Source: Anaspis maculata (taxonomy: Eukaryota > Arthropoda > Insecta > Coleoptera > Scraptiidae). From it: a stretch of DNA of 64,000 nt. The DNA lies in the NCBI GenBank assembly GCA_949128115.1, contig OX421966.1, positions 4,650,001 through 4,714,000 on the forward strand, in the 5' to 3' direction. This document shows, piece after piece, positions 53,751-63,850 of this stretch. Both the position numbers and the translations under genes were made by a program. A model generated the notes under the pieces. The model was not told where the DNA came from, ran no database searches, and worked only from the letters and a program-made list of their open reading frames with translations. How positions within the stretch are numbered: position 1 is the stretch's first letter; the number at the start of each line of letters is the position of its first letter.

Positions 53751-55064
53751 ATGGCTGACGCGTACAACTGTTCCCAGTGTTCGCATCGGACTGAATCGGC
53801 CTTTCAACTTACCCACCACGTCCAAAGGAATCACAAAAATGTTTATGCAGCCGAACTGTTCCATGCCATTGGCGAGCCGGGAAAGTTCCTTTGCTTCTGC
53901 TGCGACTACACGAGCTACTATCAGTTCGAATTGTACGAACATTGCAAACAACTACATAATCTGGGAACAACCGCAAACAATGAAAATGGAACGTTTTGCG
54001 AAGAAACTGGAAGATATCTGTGTGGCTACTGCAGATACGAGTCGGATTCGAGTTTATCTCTTGTAAAACACCACGATTTGTGTAGAAATGAGCCAACGGG
54101 AAGATCACGACAAACCACAGAAGAGGCCGAAGACATCGCGTCGGCTGATTTGGATGGGGCTGGTGTAAGAACTATCGGAGATAGAGGAATAAGAGAATTG
54201 AACATGCCGACGCATGATTCAGGTAGAAAAGTCGCCGACTATAATTGCAAACATTGTTCGTACCGAACTAATCGAAAGCGGAATTTGAAACGGCACATGT
54301 TGATACATGCTGAGGATGAAGAAATCAACTGGTTCCAGTGCAACCATTGTTCGTACCGAGCTAAACGGAAATCAGATGTTGGAAAGCACATTATATATAA
54401 ACATACTGCAAATGAAGAAATCAACTGGTTCCAGTGCAACCAGTGTTCGTACCGAGCTAAACTCAAGTCAAGTTTGGGAAAACACATTATTAATAAACAT
54501 GCTGCGAGTGAAGAAATCAACTGGTTCCAGTGCAACCATTGTTCGTACCGAGCTAAAAACAAATCACTTTTGAGAGCTCACATTATTAATAAACATACTG
54601 CGGATGAAGAAGTCAACTGGTTCCAGTGCAACCAGTGTTCGTACCGAGCTAAAATCAAGCCAAGTTTAAAATTCCACATGGTAGAGAAACATACTGCAGA
54701 TGAAAAAATCAACTGGCTCCAGTGCAACCAGTGTTCGTACCGAGCTAAACTTCAGTCAAATTTGAGAAAACACATTATTAATGAACATTCTGCGTGTGAA
54801 GAAATCAACTGGTTTCAGTGCGAACATTGTTCGTACCGGGCTAGATACAACTCAGGTTTGAAAAGGCACCTGTTGACACATAGGGTGTTGAATGCACCGG
54901 GTCATAAACCTACTGCAAGTGGAGAAGTCAATTGGTTCCAGTGCATCCATTGTTCGTACCGAGCTAAACGGAAGTCAGATGTTGGAATGCACATGAGATA
55001 TAAACATACTGCAAATGAAAAAAATCAACTGGTTCCAGTGCAACCAGTGATCGTACCGAGCTGA
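53751..55064 (+). CDS. C2H2 zinc-finger protein, 11 fingers
   Basis: The open frame has 437 codons from an ATG in good context (CAAAATGG). Three divergent fingers come first (YNCSQCSHRTES, FLCFCCDYTSYY, YLCGYCRYESDS; residues about 4-120), then an acidic linker (TTEEAEDIASAD). A tandem run of eight fingers starting YNCKHCSYRTNRKRNLKRH follows; all but the first have the pattern CxxCSYRAKxKSxLxxHxxxKH. The linker is TADEEINWFQ instead of TGEKP, so each unit is about 29 residues. Probably a nuclear DNA- or RNA-binding protein; the target is unknown. An extra A in the run at about 55018-55024 shifts the frame and ends the protein in NQLVPVQPVIVPS. The array continues out of frame downstream, so this product is likely a truncated version, or the gene is decaying. 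Confidence 0.8.
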   Translation: MADAYNCSQCSHRTESAFQLTHHVQRNHKNVYAAELFHAIGEPGKFLCFCCDYTSYYQFELYEHCKQLHNLGTTANNENGTFCEETGRYLCGYCRYESDSSLSLVKHHDLCRNEPTGRSRQTTEEAEDIASADLDGAGVRTIGDRGIRELNMPTHDSGRKVADYNCKHCSYRTNRKRNLKRHMLIHAEDEEINWFQCNHCSYRAKRKSDVGKHIIYKHTANEEINWFQCNQCSYRAKLKSSLGKHIINKHAASEEINWFQCNHCSYRAKNKSLLRAHIINKHTADEEVNWFQCNQCSYRAKIKPSLKFHMVEKHTADEKINWLQCNQCSYRAKLQSNLRKHIINEHSACEEINWFQCEHCSYRARYNSGLKRHLLTHRVLNAPGHKPTASGEVNWFQCIHCSYRAKRKSDVGMHMRYKHTANEKNQLVPVQPVIVPS

Positions 55065-56325
55065 ACTCAAGCCAAGTTTGAAATTCCACATGTTGGAGAA
55101 ACATACTGCAGATGAAAAAATCAACTGGTTCCACTGCAACCAGTGTTCGTACCGATTTAGACTTGAGTCAAATATGAGAAAACACATTATTAATAAACAT
55201 TCTGCGAGTGAAGAAATCAACTGGTTTCAGTGCGAACATTGTTCGTACCGGGCTAGATACAACTCATACAGGGTTATTCAAAAGTCCGGAATAAAATTTA
55301 TAATTTTTTTCCATATTTATTTCGGAAAAAACGCTCGAACAGGTCGATTTCTAAAAACGGTAAGCCGTCCTTTCATGACACGTGTCATGTTCTACCGTCA
55401 ACCCCCTAACCCCAAGTCACCCTTAGTATTTTTTTTTCAAATGGCACCCTATGGCTTGTGGGGGCTCATTGGAAAGCTTGTCAAAAACTCTATTCAGATC
55501 TACCATTGAAAATTAGATCGGACGCTTCACCATGAAGTTTTGAGGAACCCCAGTTTTACTTAACAGTCCAGAATAAAATTCATAATTTTTTTCCATATTT
55601 ATTTAAAAAAAAACGCTCGAACAGGTCGATTTCTGAAAACGGTAAGCCGTTTTTTCATGACACGTGTCATGTTCTACTGTCAACCCTCTAACCCCAAGCC
55701 ATCCATTTGCCAGGTGCCATTTGAAATAAAATACTAAGGGTGGCTTGGGGTTAGGGGGTTGACGGTAAAACATGACACGTGTCATGAAAAAACGGCTTAC
55801 TGTTTTTAGAAATCGACCTGTTCGAGCGTTTTTTCCGAAATAAATATGGGAAAAAATTATGAATTTTATTCCGGACTGTTAAGTAAAACTGGGGTTCCTC
55901 AAAGCTTCATGGTGAAACGTCCGATCTAATTTTCAATGGTAGATCTGAATAGAGTTTTCGACAAGCTTTCCAACGAGCCCCCACAAGACATAGAATGCCG
56001 TTTGAAAAAAAATACTAAGGGTGGCTTGGAGCTAGGGGGTTGACGGTAGAACATGACACGTGTCATGAAAAAACGGCTTACCGTTTTTAGAAATCGACCT
56101 GTTCGAGCATTTTTCCCGAAATAAATATTGAAAAAAGTTATGAATTTTATTCCGGACTTTTGAATAACCCTGTATATGAAAATGCACCTGTTGAAACATG
56201 CTACAAATGAAGAGATCAACTGGTTCCAGTGCAACGTTTGTTCGTATAGAGGTAAACGAAAGTCAACTTTGAAAAGGCACATGTTGAAACATCATCACCC
56301 TAAACTAACCCGTGAGAAAACTTAA
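55065..56325 (+). pseudogene. Disrupted 3' part of the zinc-finger array
   Basis: After the frameshift, fingers 12-15 are still readable. Finger 12 has lost its second cysteine (TGT to TGA at about 55048-55050) and finger 13 is intact (FHCNQCSYRFRLESNMRKH). Finger 14 is split by MITE K2 after RYNS and resumes as MKMHLLKH; finger 15 (FQCNVCSYRGKRKSTLKRH) ends with a basic tail and TAA at 56323-56325. Fingers 12-14 repeat fingers 8-10 almost word for word, so the array grew by block duplication. Without K2 and one TA, finger 14 is in frame with finger 15. Confidence 0.8.
55267..56174. mobile_element. MITE K2, CAGGGTTATTCAAAAGTCC ends, TSD TA, inside a zinc finger
   Basis: Left TA-CAGGGTTATTCAAAAGTCC, right inverse ending GACTTTTGAATAACCCTG-TA. 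Two left-arm and two right-arm segments are nested palindromically, centre near 55715. Same family as K1. It lies between the two cysteines and the histidines of finger 14. Confidence 0.88.
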
Positions 56326-56329
56326 CGAC

Positions 56330-57470
56330 GTCTGGCAGGAGTTTGTGAAAACCAGACGTCGGATTTTGACGGGATATTTTTTTAAAAATATCCGCAAACG
56401 AACCGCAATACAAGTTGACGATGGGAAATTTCCAAAATTTCTGCCAAATTTGAGGGGATTTTTCGAAAATTCATAATTCATTCCAATTTTTTCCAGGGAA
56501 TCGTCATTTCAAATAATTCGTCCGAGATTTCTTGACACATTTTGGCGGCGAAAACTCGGATTTTCGGGCAGAATTTCGAGAAATTTGGTGTGAAATGCCG
56601 ACCGGGGGGTTTCGAGAACTCACTATCGTCTGGTGCGAGCCATTCGGCGTGACTTTTCTTGGAATTTTGCCGAAAAATGTCGAAAACGGTACACGGCCCG
56701 GCCAAATCTGACAGAAACGTCATTATTGACGCTGTCGGTTTTGGGAAAAACTCGACAACACCTCGGGGCATTTGAACAGTGTTTCTGGAAAAAACGTACC
56801 GTGTCAGCGTGCGACATTGAACCGTGGTCTAGAGGGGGCTTTTCAGCGTCTATCGGACACCAAAAACCGAAGAATTCTTCAAATTCGACGGCACTTTGAT
56901 AACATTTTCCCAGACCAAGACAGACGTTGACGGCGTAATATTTCACAAAAACAGGCGATTGATGGGGCAAAACACGTCTGGTAGGTACTCACAGTATATT
57001 TGCACTAGAGCCCGATTTTTTCCGGCTTCACATTTCGAGAAAAGCCCCTTTTTTCCATTTCCAGACACATCTCGTGGCGGCGTCAATGTCTTGTTGTCAC
57101 GTCTTGTTCTCTACGAAATCCCAGATAATTCCATCGGACCTTCTGGTCAGATCTTTAGAAAGGGTCCATGCTTCGATCCATATGCGTTCTATCACGTCTT
57201 TGTAGTCCATTTTATCGAAATCTGTGTGCAACTTTTCGCATCGATACGGTCGACCTAGCGTCGGACTGCCACTGTCACTTTTGCCAACAGCACCGCGCGC
57301 CTCCGTTCACTAGATGTTAACGCGAATCTGTCAAACTCGCGCCACCGTTCGCCGAATTCTCAAGTCACATTCATCGTCGTGTTTGTGGTGTTTTTTTTTT
57401 GCGTGATCTGAACCAAAAACATAGACGACCGTCGACCAGATCCAATTTGTTGCGTTTTTATTCAAAATTT
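56330..57470. other. Downstream of the zinc-finger gene, no gene
   Basis: Somewhat richer in CG than its surroundings. Overlapping open frames on both strands (56623-56970, 56896-57258) have no family features. A small inverted repeat at 56325-56365 (AACGACGTCTGG and CCAGACGTCGG) lies just after the stop codon. Confidence 0.45.
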
Positions 57471-57475
57471 CATGA

Positions 57476-57643
57476 TATAGACAATACAAATAGAAAAGAC
57501 CATATGTTGTCACGGATTTTTACGGTTGCGTAGGAACCAGGCAAGTCCATAATTCAAAAAAAGGTTGGCTGATTTTTGATGCCCCAATATCCGTGACGAC
57601 GGTGGTGATAAACATATGGTCTTCTCTATTTGTATTGTCTATA
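57476..57643. mobile_element. Short hairpin MITE, TAGACAATACAAATAG ends, copy 2
   Basis: Nearly identical to 45680-45846, same orientation. It differs at a few positions in the middle (GGCAAGTCCATAATTC against GGCGAGACAATCATTC). TA flanks. Confidence 0.85.
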
Positions 57644-57682
57644 TTTCCCCTTTTGTGAGCGTTCGCTATTTAATTGTTTCAA

Positions 57683-57806
57683 TAGGTTTGTTCCATCAGC
57701 AGTCCCTGACTGTCCGTGGACGTCAGCAGCCTGCGCATCACGATTTATGAAGTAACAGGCTGCTGACGTCCACGAACAGTCAGGGACTGCTAATGAAACA
57801 AACCTA
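57683..57806. mobile_element. Hairpin MITE, GGTTTGTTCCATCAGCAG ends, TSD TA
   Basis: TA-GGTTTGTT then CATCAGCAGTCCCTGACTGT and CGTGGACGTCAGCAGCCTG, a short loop, then the inverse ending AACAAACC-TA. Nearly perfect 50-base arms make this the tightest hairpin in the window. Confidence 0.85.
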
Positions 57807-57839
57807 ATTTCAAACACAACGAATTTTCCTTTGTCAGAT

Positions 57840-59260
57840 TTCGATTTTTGACGTCTCCAGAGGCCACCATATTGAGCTTTTTCATTTCTCAACCGATCGG
57901 ATTGGATTTTTCAACCTGTACTTGCATTGGGTGGGCATTCGAGATGCCTCTGTCACATTTTGATTTTTGACATTTGAAAAAGCCGCCATATTGAACTTTT
58001 GCATTTTTCAACAGATACGATTGAGATTTTCAATTCATACTACTTGTTCCAGGTAGGTAATCAAGATGCAGCATCTGTCAACCTTCGATTTTTGACGTTT
58101 TAAAAGATCGCCATATTGAACTTTTGCGATTTTCAGCCGATCCGATTTGGATTTCCAACTTGAACCTGTTTTGGGTAGGCAATCGAGATGCATCTAGCAA
58201 ATTTCGATTTATGACGTTTCAAAAGGCCGCCATATTGATCCGATTGGGATTTTCAACCTGTTCTTGTTTTAGGTGGGCAATCGAGATGCATTTGTCAACC
58301 TTCGATTTTTGACGTTTCAAAAGGCCGCCATATTGAACTTTTGCATTTTCAACCTATCCGATTGGGATTTAGAAATTAGAACCTATACCCACTTGAGGTG
58401 AACAATCGAGGTGTATCTATCAAATTGGACGTTTTGACAGTTCCGAGGCCGCCATATCAAACTTTTGCATTTTTTAACCGATCCGATTGGGATTCAAAAC
58501 CTATAACCACTTGAGGCGGACAACCAAAATACATCTGTCAAATTCTGATTATTGACGTTTCAAGAGGCCGCCATCTTGAACTTTTGCATTTTCCAACCTA
58601 TCCGATTGAGATTTTGAATATATGACAACTTGAAATGGGCAATCTGAATACATTCGTCAAATTTGTTATTTAGACAGTTCCAATTCCGCCGCCATATTGA
58701 ACTCTCGCATTTTTCAACCTATCCGATTGGGATTTGGAACCTCTACTTGCTTTGGTTAGGCAGTCCGGCAGTCGAGATGCATCTGTCAAATTCCGATTTT
58801 TGACTTTTCTAGAAGTCGCCATATTGAACTTCAGCATTCTTCAACCGATCTGATTGGAATTTTGTACCTAGACCTACTTGAGATTGGCGATCAAAATGCA
58901 TCCGTGAATATTTGATTTTCACGTTTTAAGAGGCTACCATATTGAACTTTTGCATTTTTCAAGCAATCGGATTGAGATTTTAAACCTATACCCACTTGAG
59001 GTTGACAATCGAAATGCGTTCGTCAAATTCGCCATTTTGACATTTCCAAGGCTGCCATTTTGAACTTTTGTTCATTTTAACAGATTAGATTGAGATTTTG
59101 AACATATACTCAGTCAAGATGGACAATTGAAGTGCATTTTCGAACTCGATATTCTGGCAGTTCAAAACGCCGTATTGAATTTTTGCTTCTTTCAACCGAT
59201 TACATCGGGTTTTCTAACCTATACTTGGTTCAGATGAACAACTGGAACGTAACTGTCAAA
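57840..59260. repeat. Satellite-like tandem array, ~118-bp unit with CGCCATATTG
   Basis: About twelve imperfect units. Each has GACGTTTCAAAAGGCCGCCA-TATTGAACTTTTGCATT, then CAACCGATCCGATTGGGATT, then an ACCTATACTTG-GGTGGGCAATCGAG part. CGCCAT-type cores lie near 57858, 57983, 58107, 58225, 58322, 58448, 58565, 58686, 58816, 58930, 59048 and 59165. No coding. Confidence 0.88.
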
Positions 59261-59559
59261 TTTTGAATTTTGCACATACTTTCATTTTATCTCAATTTTT
59301 CCTATAGGTAGGTACATATTTAAAAAGACTCCTAAATAATACAAATACACGGTTCTTTTTTGCTTTCCACTACACAGTGTCCTCCACGGCATAACCTTTT
59401 TCACGGTTCAGATTTTCATAACACACATCGTTGCTTTCATTCTCAAAATTGTGTACTCCATCATATGTTTCCAGTATTTTTGGTAGTTACCTTCAACAAA
59501 AGTAGAAATACATATTAATAAACATAATAATGGTGTATCGATTTTTCCCGACAACTATT

Positions 59560-60913
59560 CACTGACCAGACACTACCCACTGACATGCGTTCCGTTCACA
59601 ATAGAACCCTACAAGTCGAGGCAGAAATTTCAAAGCACGCGAAAAACAAACATCTTTTCGATTTCATGTTACTAATACACAGTCAGTTGCTTACGCCTCT
59701 TGGAAAACTTCATCTGACCAAAACACTATCTGACTACAATATTGCTGTCTGAGGTCTTTGTTATCCGGAACACGTAGAAAGAGTACAAGTCACATTTTTC
59801 AAAAGATTGTTTTCTTTTGCCAGAAATTGTCCAGACCATCTGATAAGACTTGAATTTGGAGTAGTCAAATTGGAATTTTTGATATTTAAAGCTGTGCTTG
59901 GTTGGTTGGAGAAACTGCTCTGTATGTCGCGAGAGCGATACTCAAAAATTTGTTTTCTGAGGCTTCAGCAGTTATCAGGTGTTACTGACAGAAAATATAA
60001 TTGGGCCTCCCAGGTCGAGCAGCACTTTGCCTACATAAATGCCACACATATATGGGAATCACTGAGCCTGGCCTCACTCAGAGCCAATAAAGCTGAACTT
60101 TTGCAAAAGTTTGGAGTAAGGCTGTACAATGATGATGTATCCACCCTTTCAAAGTCAAGCTTTTCAGTTTTCTACAACCGTTTTTCACTGTTTGGTGAAC
60201 CGGGCAAACAACTCCACTTCAGGGTCAATTTTCGGACTATCAAGAGACTGACACAGTTGAGAGTGTCCGGTAGGAGATGCCTTAGATTCACGATGAATGG
60301 CTGCTGCTACCTTATTCACACGAACGAAATATGCAGTGTTTGCAATTTGATCGAACTGGAAACCCTAGAACATCTCTTTTTCAATTGACCAATTTACAGA
60401 CAGCACAGAGTGGCTTATATCTGCAGTTTGTTAAATATGGACGGCTTGCGGTATGCGCTGGAAAACATCACTCCTTTGAAAGCACGTCAAAAAGACAACT
60501 TTATCGTGAATATGTTAAAACTGCGCTCTTTTCCGAGAAATGAATGGAAATACGATAAGAGTCCGCTGCTAAACCAAAAAATGATTGTTTTGTTTATCGC
60601 TCTTTTTTTTCTCCTTGTAACAAATCATTTTCTTGATTGTTCACTTTTTTTTTTCTCTGCTTTTTTTCTCTCTGTTAATCACAATTATTTATCATTACAA
60701 GGTGCACTTCGCTTCATTTTGGTCCCAATTTTTGTTTGCTCTGGAATACTTATTGCGGTTTGAATTAGCATTATACAAAGAAAATGTTTTATTTCGTTTA
60801 TATAGGTAACTTTGCATTGAAAATATTATTGTTTCCCACCTCATTGTTATTAGAGACTATACCTACCCGTTAGAAACAATAAAGATTTTGTATTGTATTT
60901 GTATTTGTATTGG
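59560..60913 (+). pseudogene. LINE ORF2 C-terminal fragment with zinc knuckle and microsatellite tail
   Basis: The frame 59807-60388 reads LFSFARNCPDHLIRLEFGVV, FLIFKAVLGWLEKLL and ICFLRLQQLS, and ends CSVCNLIELETLEHLFFN (a CxxC...H pattern like the zinc knuckle after the RT of many LINEs). Upstream (59560-59806) related but broken sequence continues in other frames. A long T-rich 3' UTR follows, then AATAAAG at 60880 and a (TTTGTA)n tail ending at 60913. 5'-truncated; the clade is not determined. Confidence 0.65.
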
Positions 60914-62975
60914 AAGAAACAGATCTGAAACCTGAATTAATAATGAGGGGGACAAAAATCATACTGATGATTCATTTATCGATTCTCTCAATTATTTCCC
61001 AATGGCTCTTAGGGCTCTCCCTAAAGCTTTTGGGTTACCGGACTATAAATTCAAGAAAGGATATTTTCCTCATCTTTTTGATACACTCGAAAATCAGAAC
61101 TACAGCGGCCCTTTACCGTCAGTAGAATTTTATGAACCTGACAGTATGAAACCTTAGCACAGAAATGAGTTTCTAAAGTGGTATAAGAAACATGAGGACG
61201 ATCATTTTGAGATGCAGCGAGACTTAGTAAATTACTGTATCAGTGATGTACAGATTTTAACCGAGGCATGTATGAAATTCCGCGATATGATGCTCACAGC
61301 CTGTAGTGTCTGTCCTTTTATTGAAAGCACCACTATTGCCGGTACATCCAGCTTAATATTTGGAAGGAATTTTTTGAAACCAAATACTATTGGAATTATA
61401 CCTAAAAATGGGTACAGAATGCGTGACAATCGGTCACCTATCGCTCTCGAATGGTTAATGTGGGAAGAAGATCAGCGCAAAATTGAAATTTCATATGCCA
61501 GCAATGCTAGAGAAGCTCTACTAGGTGGCGTTTTGGTTGATGGATATTGCGAAGAAACCAATCAAATTTTTGAATTTCATGGGTGCTTTTATTATGGTCA
61601 TTCTCTCTGTCAGAAACCTAGACGTAGAGAGGCACTACATGGTGATCCTTTAGATACGCTAGAAGAAAGATTCGAGACAACCCAGGCTAACACTGAACGT
61701 TTGCGACAGTTAGGCTACGAAGTAGTAGAAAAGTGGATGTGTGAGTTCTTGAATGAGATGAAAACCAATAAGATGAGCTACCTGACTCCGTTTCAAGTAC
61801 GTTACCTTTGAACCCTCGCGATGCATTTTTTGGTGGTAGAACAGGTGATACACCCGTAAATACTACAGATGCAAGATTGGTGAAAAAATCAGGTACATAG
61901 ATGTCTGTTCTCTTTATCCTTGGGTCTGCAAAAACGAAAAATTTCCAATTGGTCATCCAAAATTATATGTTGGTCATGAAGAAAGCTCGAAAATTGATTT
62001 AAATCGAACAAGTGGTCTGATTAAGGGCAGAGTTTTACCTCCTCGGAACCTCTACCATCCGGTACTGCCTGTTGAAATGAACGACAAACTGATGTTTGTA
62101 TTGTGTCAGTCATGTGGTCATGAGCTCAGTCAGGGCCTGTGTAGTCATGATGAGAGTGGACGTGCACTAACGGGTACATGGGTAATTGAGGAAGTGGTTA
62201 AGGCTCTAGAGAAAGGATACCGCTTGCTTGAAATCCATGAAATTTGGTCTTACACTACCGTACAGCTTGATGCGGAGACAAATGGTCTGTTTGCTGATAT
62301 GATGAATGCATTTTTAAAAATAAAACAGGAGGCTTCCGGTTGGCCTGTAGATTGCACCACTCTCTCACAAAAAAAAAGCATAAGTATATGAAGAATTTTC
62401 TTGCCATAGAGGATATACGAATGGAGCATAATAAAATCTTGAAAAATCCGGGATTAAGGACACTAGTTGAATTAATTTTGAACTCCTTCTGCAGTAAATT
62501 CGGTCAGCATGAAAACCAACCCAGAACATCTGTTGTCAACAAACCTTCAGAGTTTTATGAAATATTGTCAGACCCCGCTGTCAATGTGAACCACATTTTA
62601 GCAATTAACGATAAGACACTGGTAGTGAGTTGGGAATATAAAGAGGGAATTGTCACTACTCTAGCCACAGTAAACGTCTGTATCGCAGCCTTTACAACTG
62701 CACAAGCGCGGCTTAAATTATATTCTTATCTGGAAGAGCTGGAAGATCGAGTTTCATATTATGATACTGATTCAATGATTTACGTTTCAAATTGTGAGGG
62801 AGAGTATGAACCACTCACGGGTGAGTTCATTGGTGATTCATTCATTGGCATGAAAAACGAGCTTCAAGAATTCGGACCCGATGCATACATCACAGAGTTT
62901 GTCTGTGGTGGCCCAAAAAGTTACTTTTTCAAAGTATTTCCCGCCCCCGAAGATCGACCTGATACTGTCTGCAAA
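60914..62975 (+). pseudogene. Family B DNA polymerase pseudogene, copy 2
   Basis: Plus strand. The exonuclease end is recognisable in frame pieces: DSFNYFPMALRALPKAFGLP, YFPHLFDTLENQNYSGPLPS, FYEPDSMK, a TAG at about 61156, then EMQRDLVNYCISDVQILTEA (Exo III motif YxxxD). The frame 61212-61811 continues through TTIAGTSSLIFGRN and WLMWEEDQRK to IFEFHGCFYYGH. After breaks near 61800, VCSLYPWVCKN (motif A), LVELILNSFCSKFGQ (motif B, altered) and YYDTDSMIY (motif C, about 62758-62785) follow, then FVCGGPKSYFFK. At about 62975 the polymerase sequence stops and a tandem repeat begins, so the C-terminus is lost. The enzyme type is protein-primed family B polymerase as in Polinton-like elements and linear plasmids; no partner genes are present. 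Confidence 0.85.
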
Positions 62976-63850
62976 AGATACGAAAACCTATTTTTTGGGG
63001 TTAACGGTCAAATTGATGGTACACAAAATGTGGACCTTTTCGCCTCAATGATACTAGTGTAAATAATCGTTCTGCCTCAAAATACACACGCAAACAATCA
63101 ATTGGCCTCCTTTTGGGAACCTATTGTCAAACTTCTCACATTTTTCAAAAACTGTCAAGTTGCTGAAGGTACCAGAGCACGAGAATCTTCTAGACATCAT
63201 TCCAGATAATCTTTCGGTATGAAGTTGAAATTTAACAGGCACCAGTACGGAGAATCCGAAGTTTGGCCTGTCGGTGGAGTCATTCCATTTTTTTGGTCAA
63301 ATTATGCAGAATTTTCAGTTGAAAATCAATTCAGTTTTCCAAAGTCATTCAAAACCATGCCCACAGTTGAGATATAGCGTAAAAAGAGACGAGAATCCAT
63401 TTTTTGTGGATAACGGTCAAATTGATGGTACACAAACTGTGGACATTTTCGCCTCATTGATATTCGTGTAAACGATCGTTCCGCCTCAAAATACACACGC
63501 AAACAATCAATTGGCCTCCTTTTGGGAACCTATTGTGAAACTTCACACATTTTTCAAAAACTGTCAAGTTGCTGAAGGTACCACAGCACGAGAACCTTCC
63601 AGACATCATTCCAGATGATCCTTCGGTATGAAGTTGAAAATTAACAGGCACCAGTACGAAGAATCCGAAGTTTGGCCTGTCGGTGGAGGCACTCCATTTT
63701 TTTGGTCAATACGTGCGGAATTTTAAGTTTAAAATGAATTTTGTTTCCCAAAGTCATTCAAAACCATGCCCACAGTTGAGTTATAGCGTGAAAAGAGATG
63801 AAAATCTATTCATTGTGGATAACGGTCAAATTGATGGTACACAAACTTAG
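62976..63850. repeat. Tandem repeat of ~409 bp, about 2.1 copies
   Basis: The phrase ACGGTCAAATTGATGGTACA recurs at 63004, 63414 and 63822. The units share GCCTCAAAATACACACGCAA and CCAGTACGAAGAATCCGAAG, with a few percent divergence. The first unit adjoins the polymerase fragment directly. Confidence 0.9.

Noticed and set aside
56623..57258. Overlapping frames on both strands downstream of the zinc-finger gene
   Set aside because: Similar length on both strands in a CG-richer area, no conserved motif.
57626..57892. Minus-strand 88-codon frame
   Set aside because: It spans the hairpin MITE at 57683-57806 and the start of the satellite.
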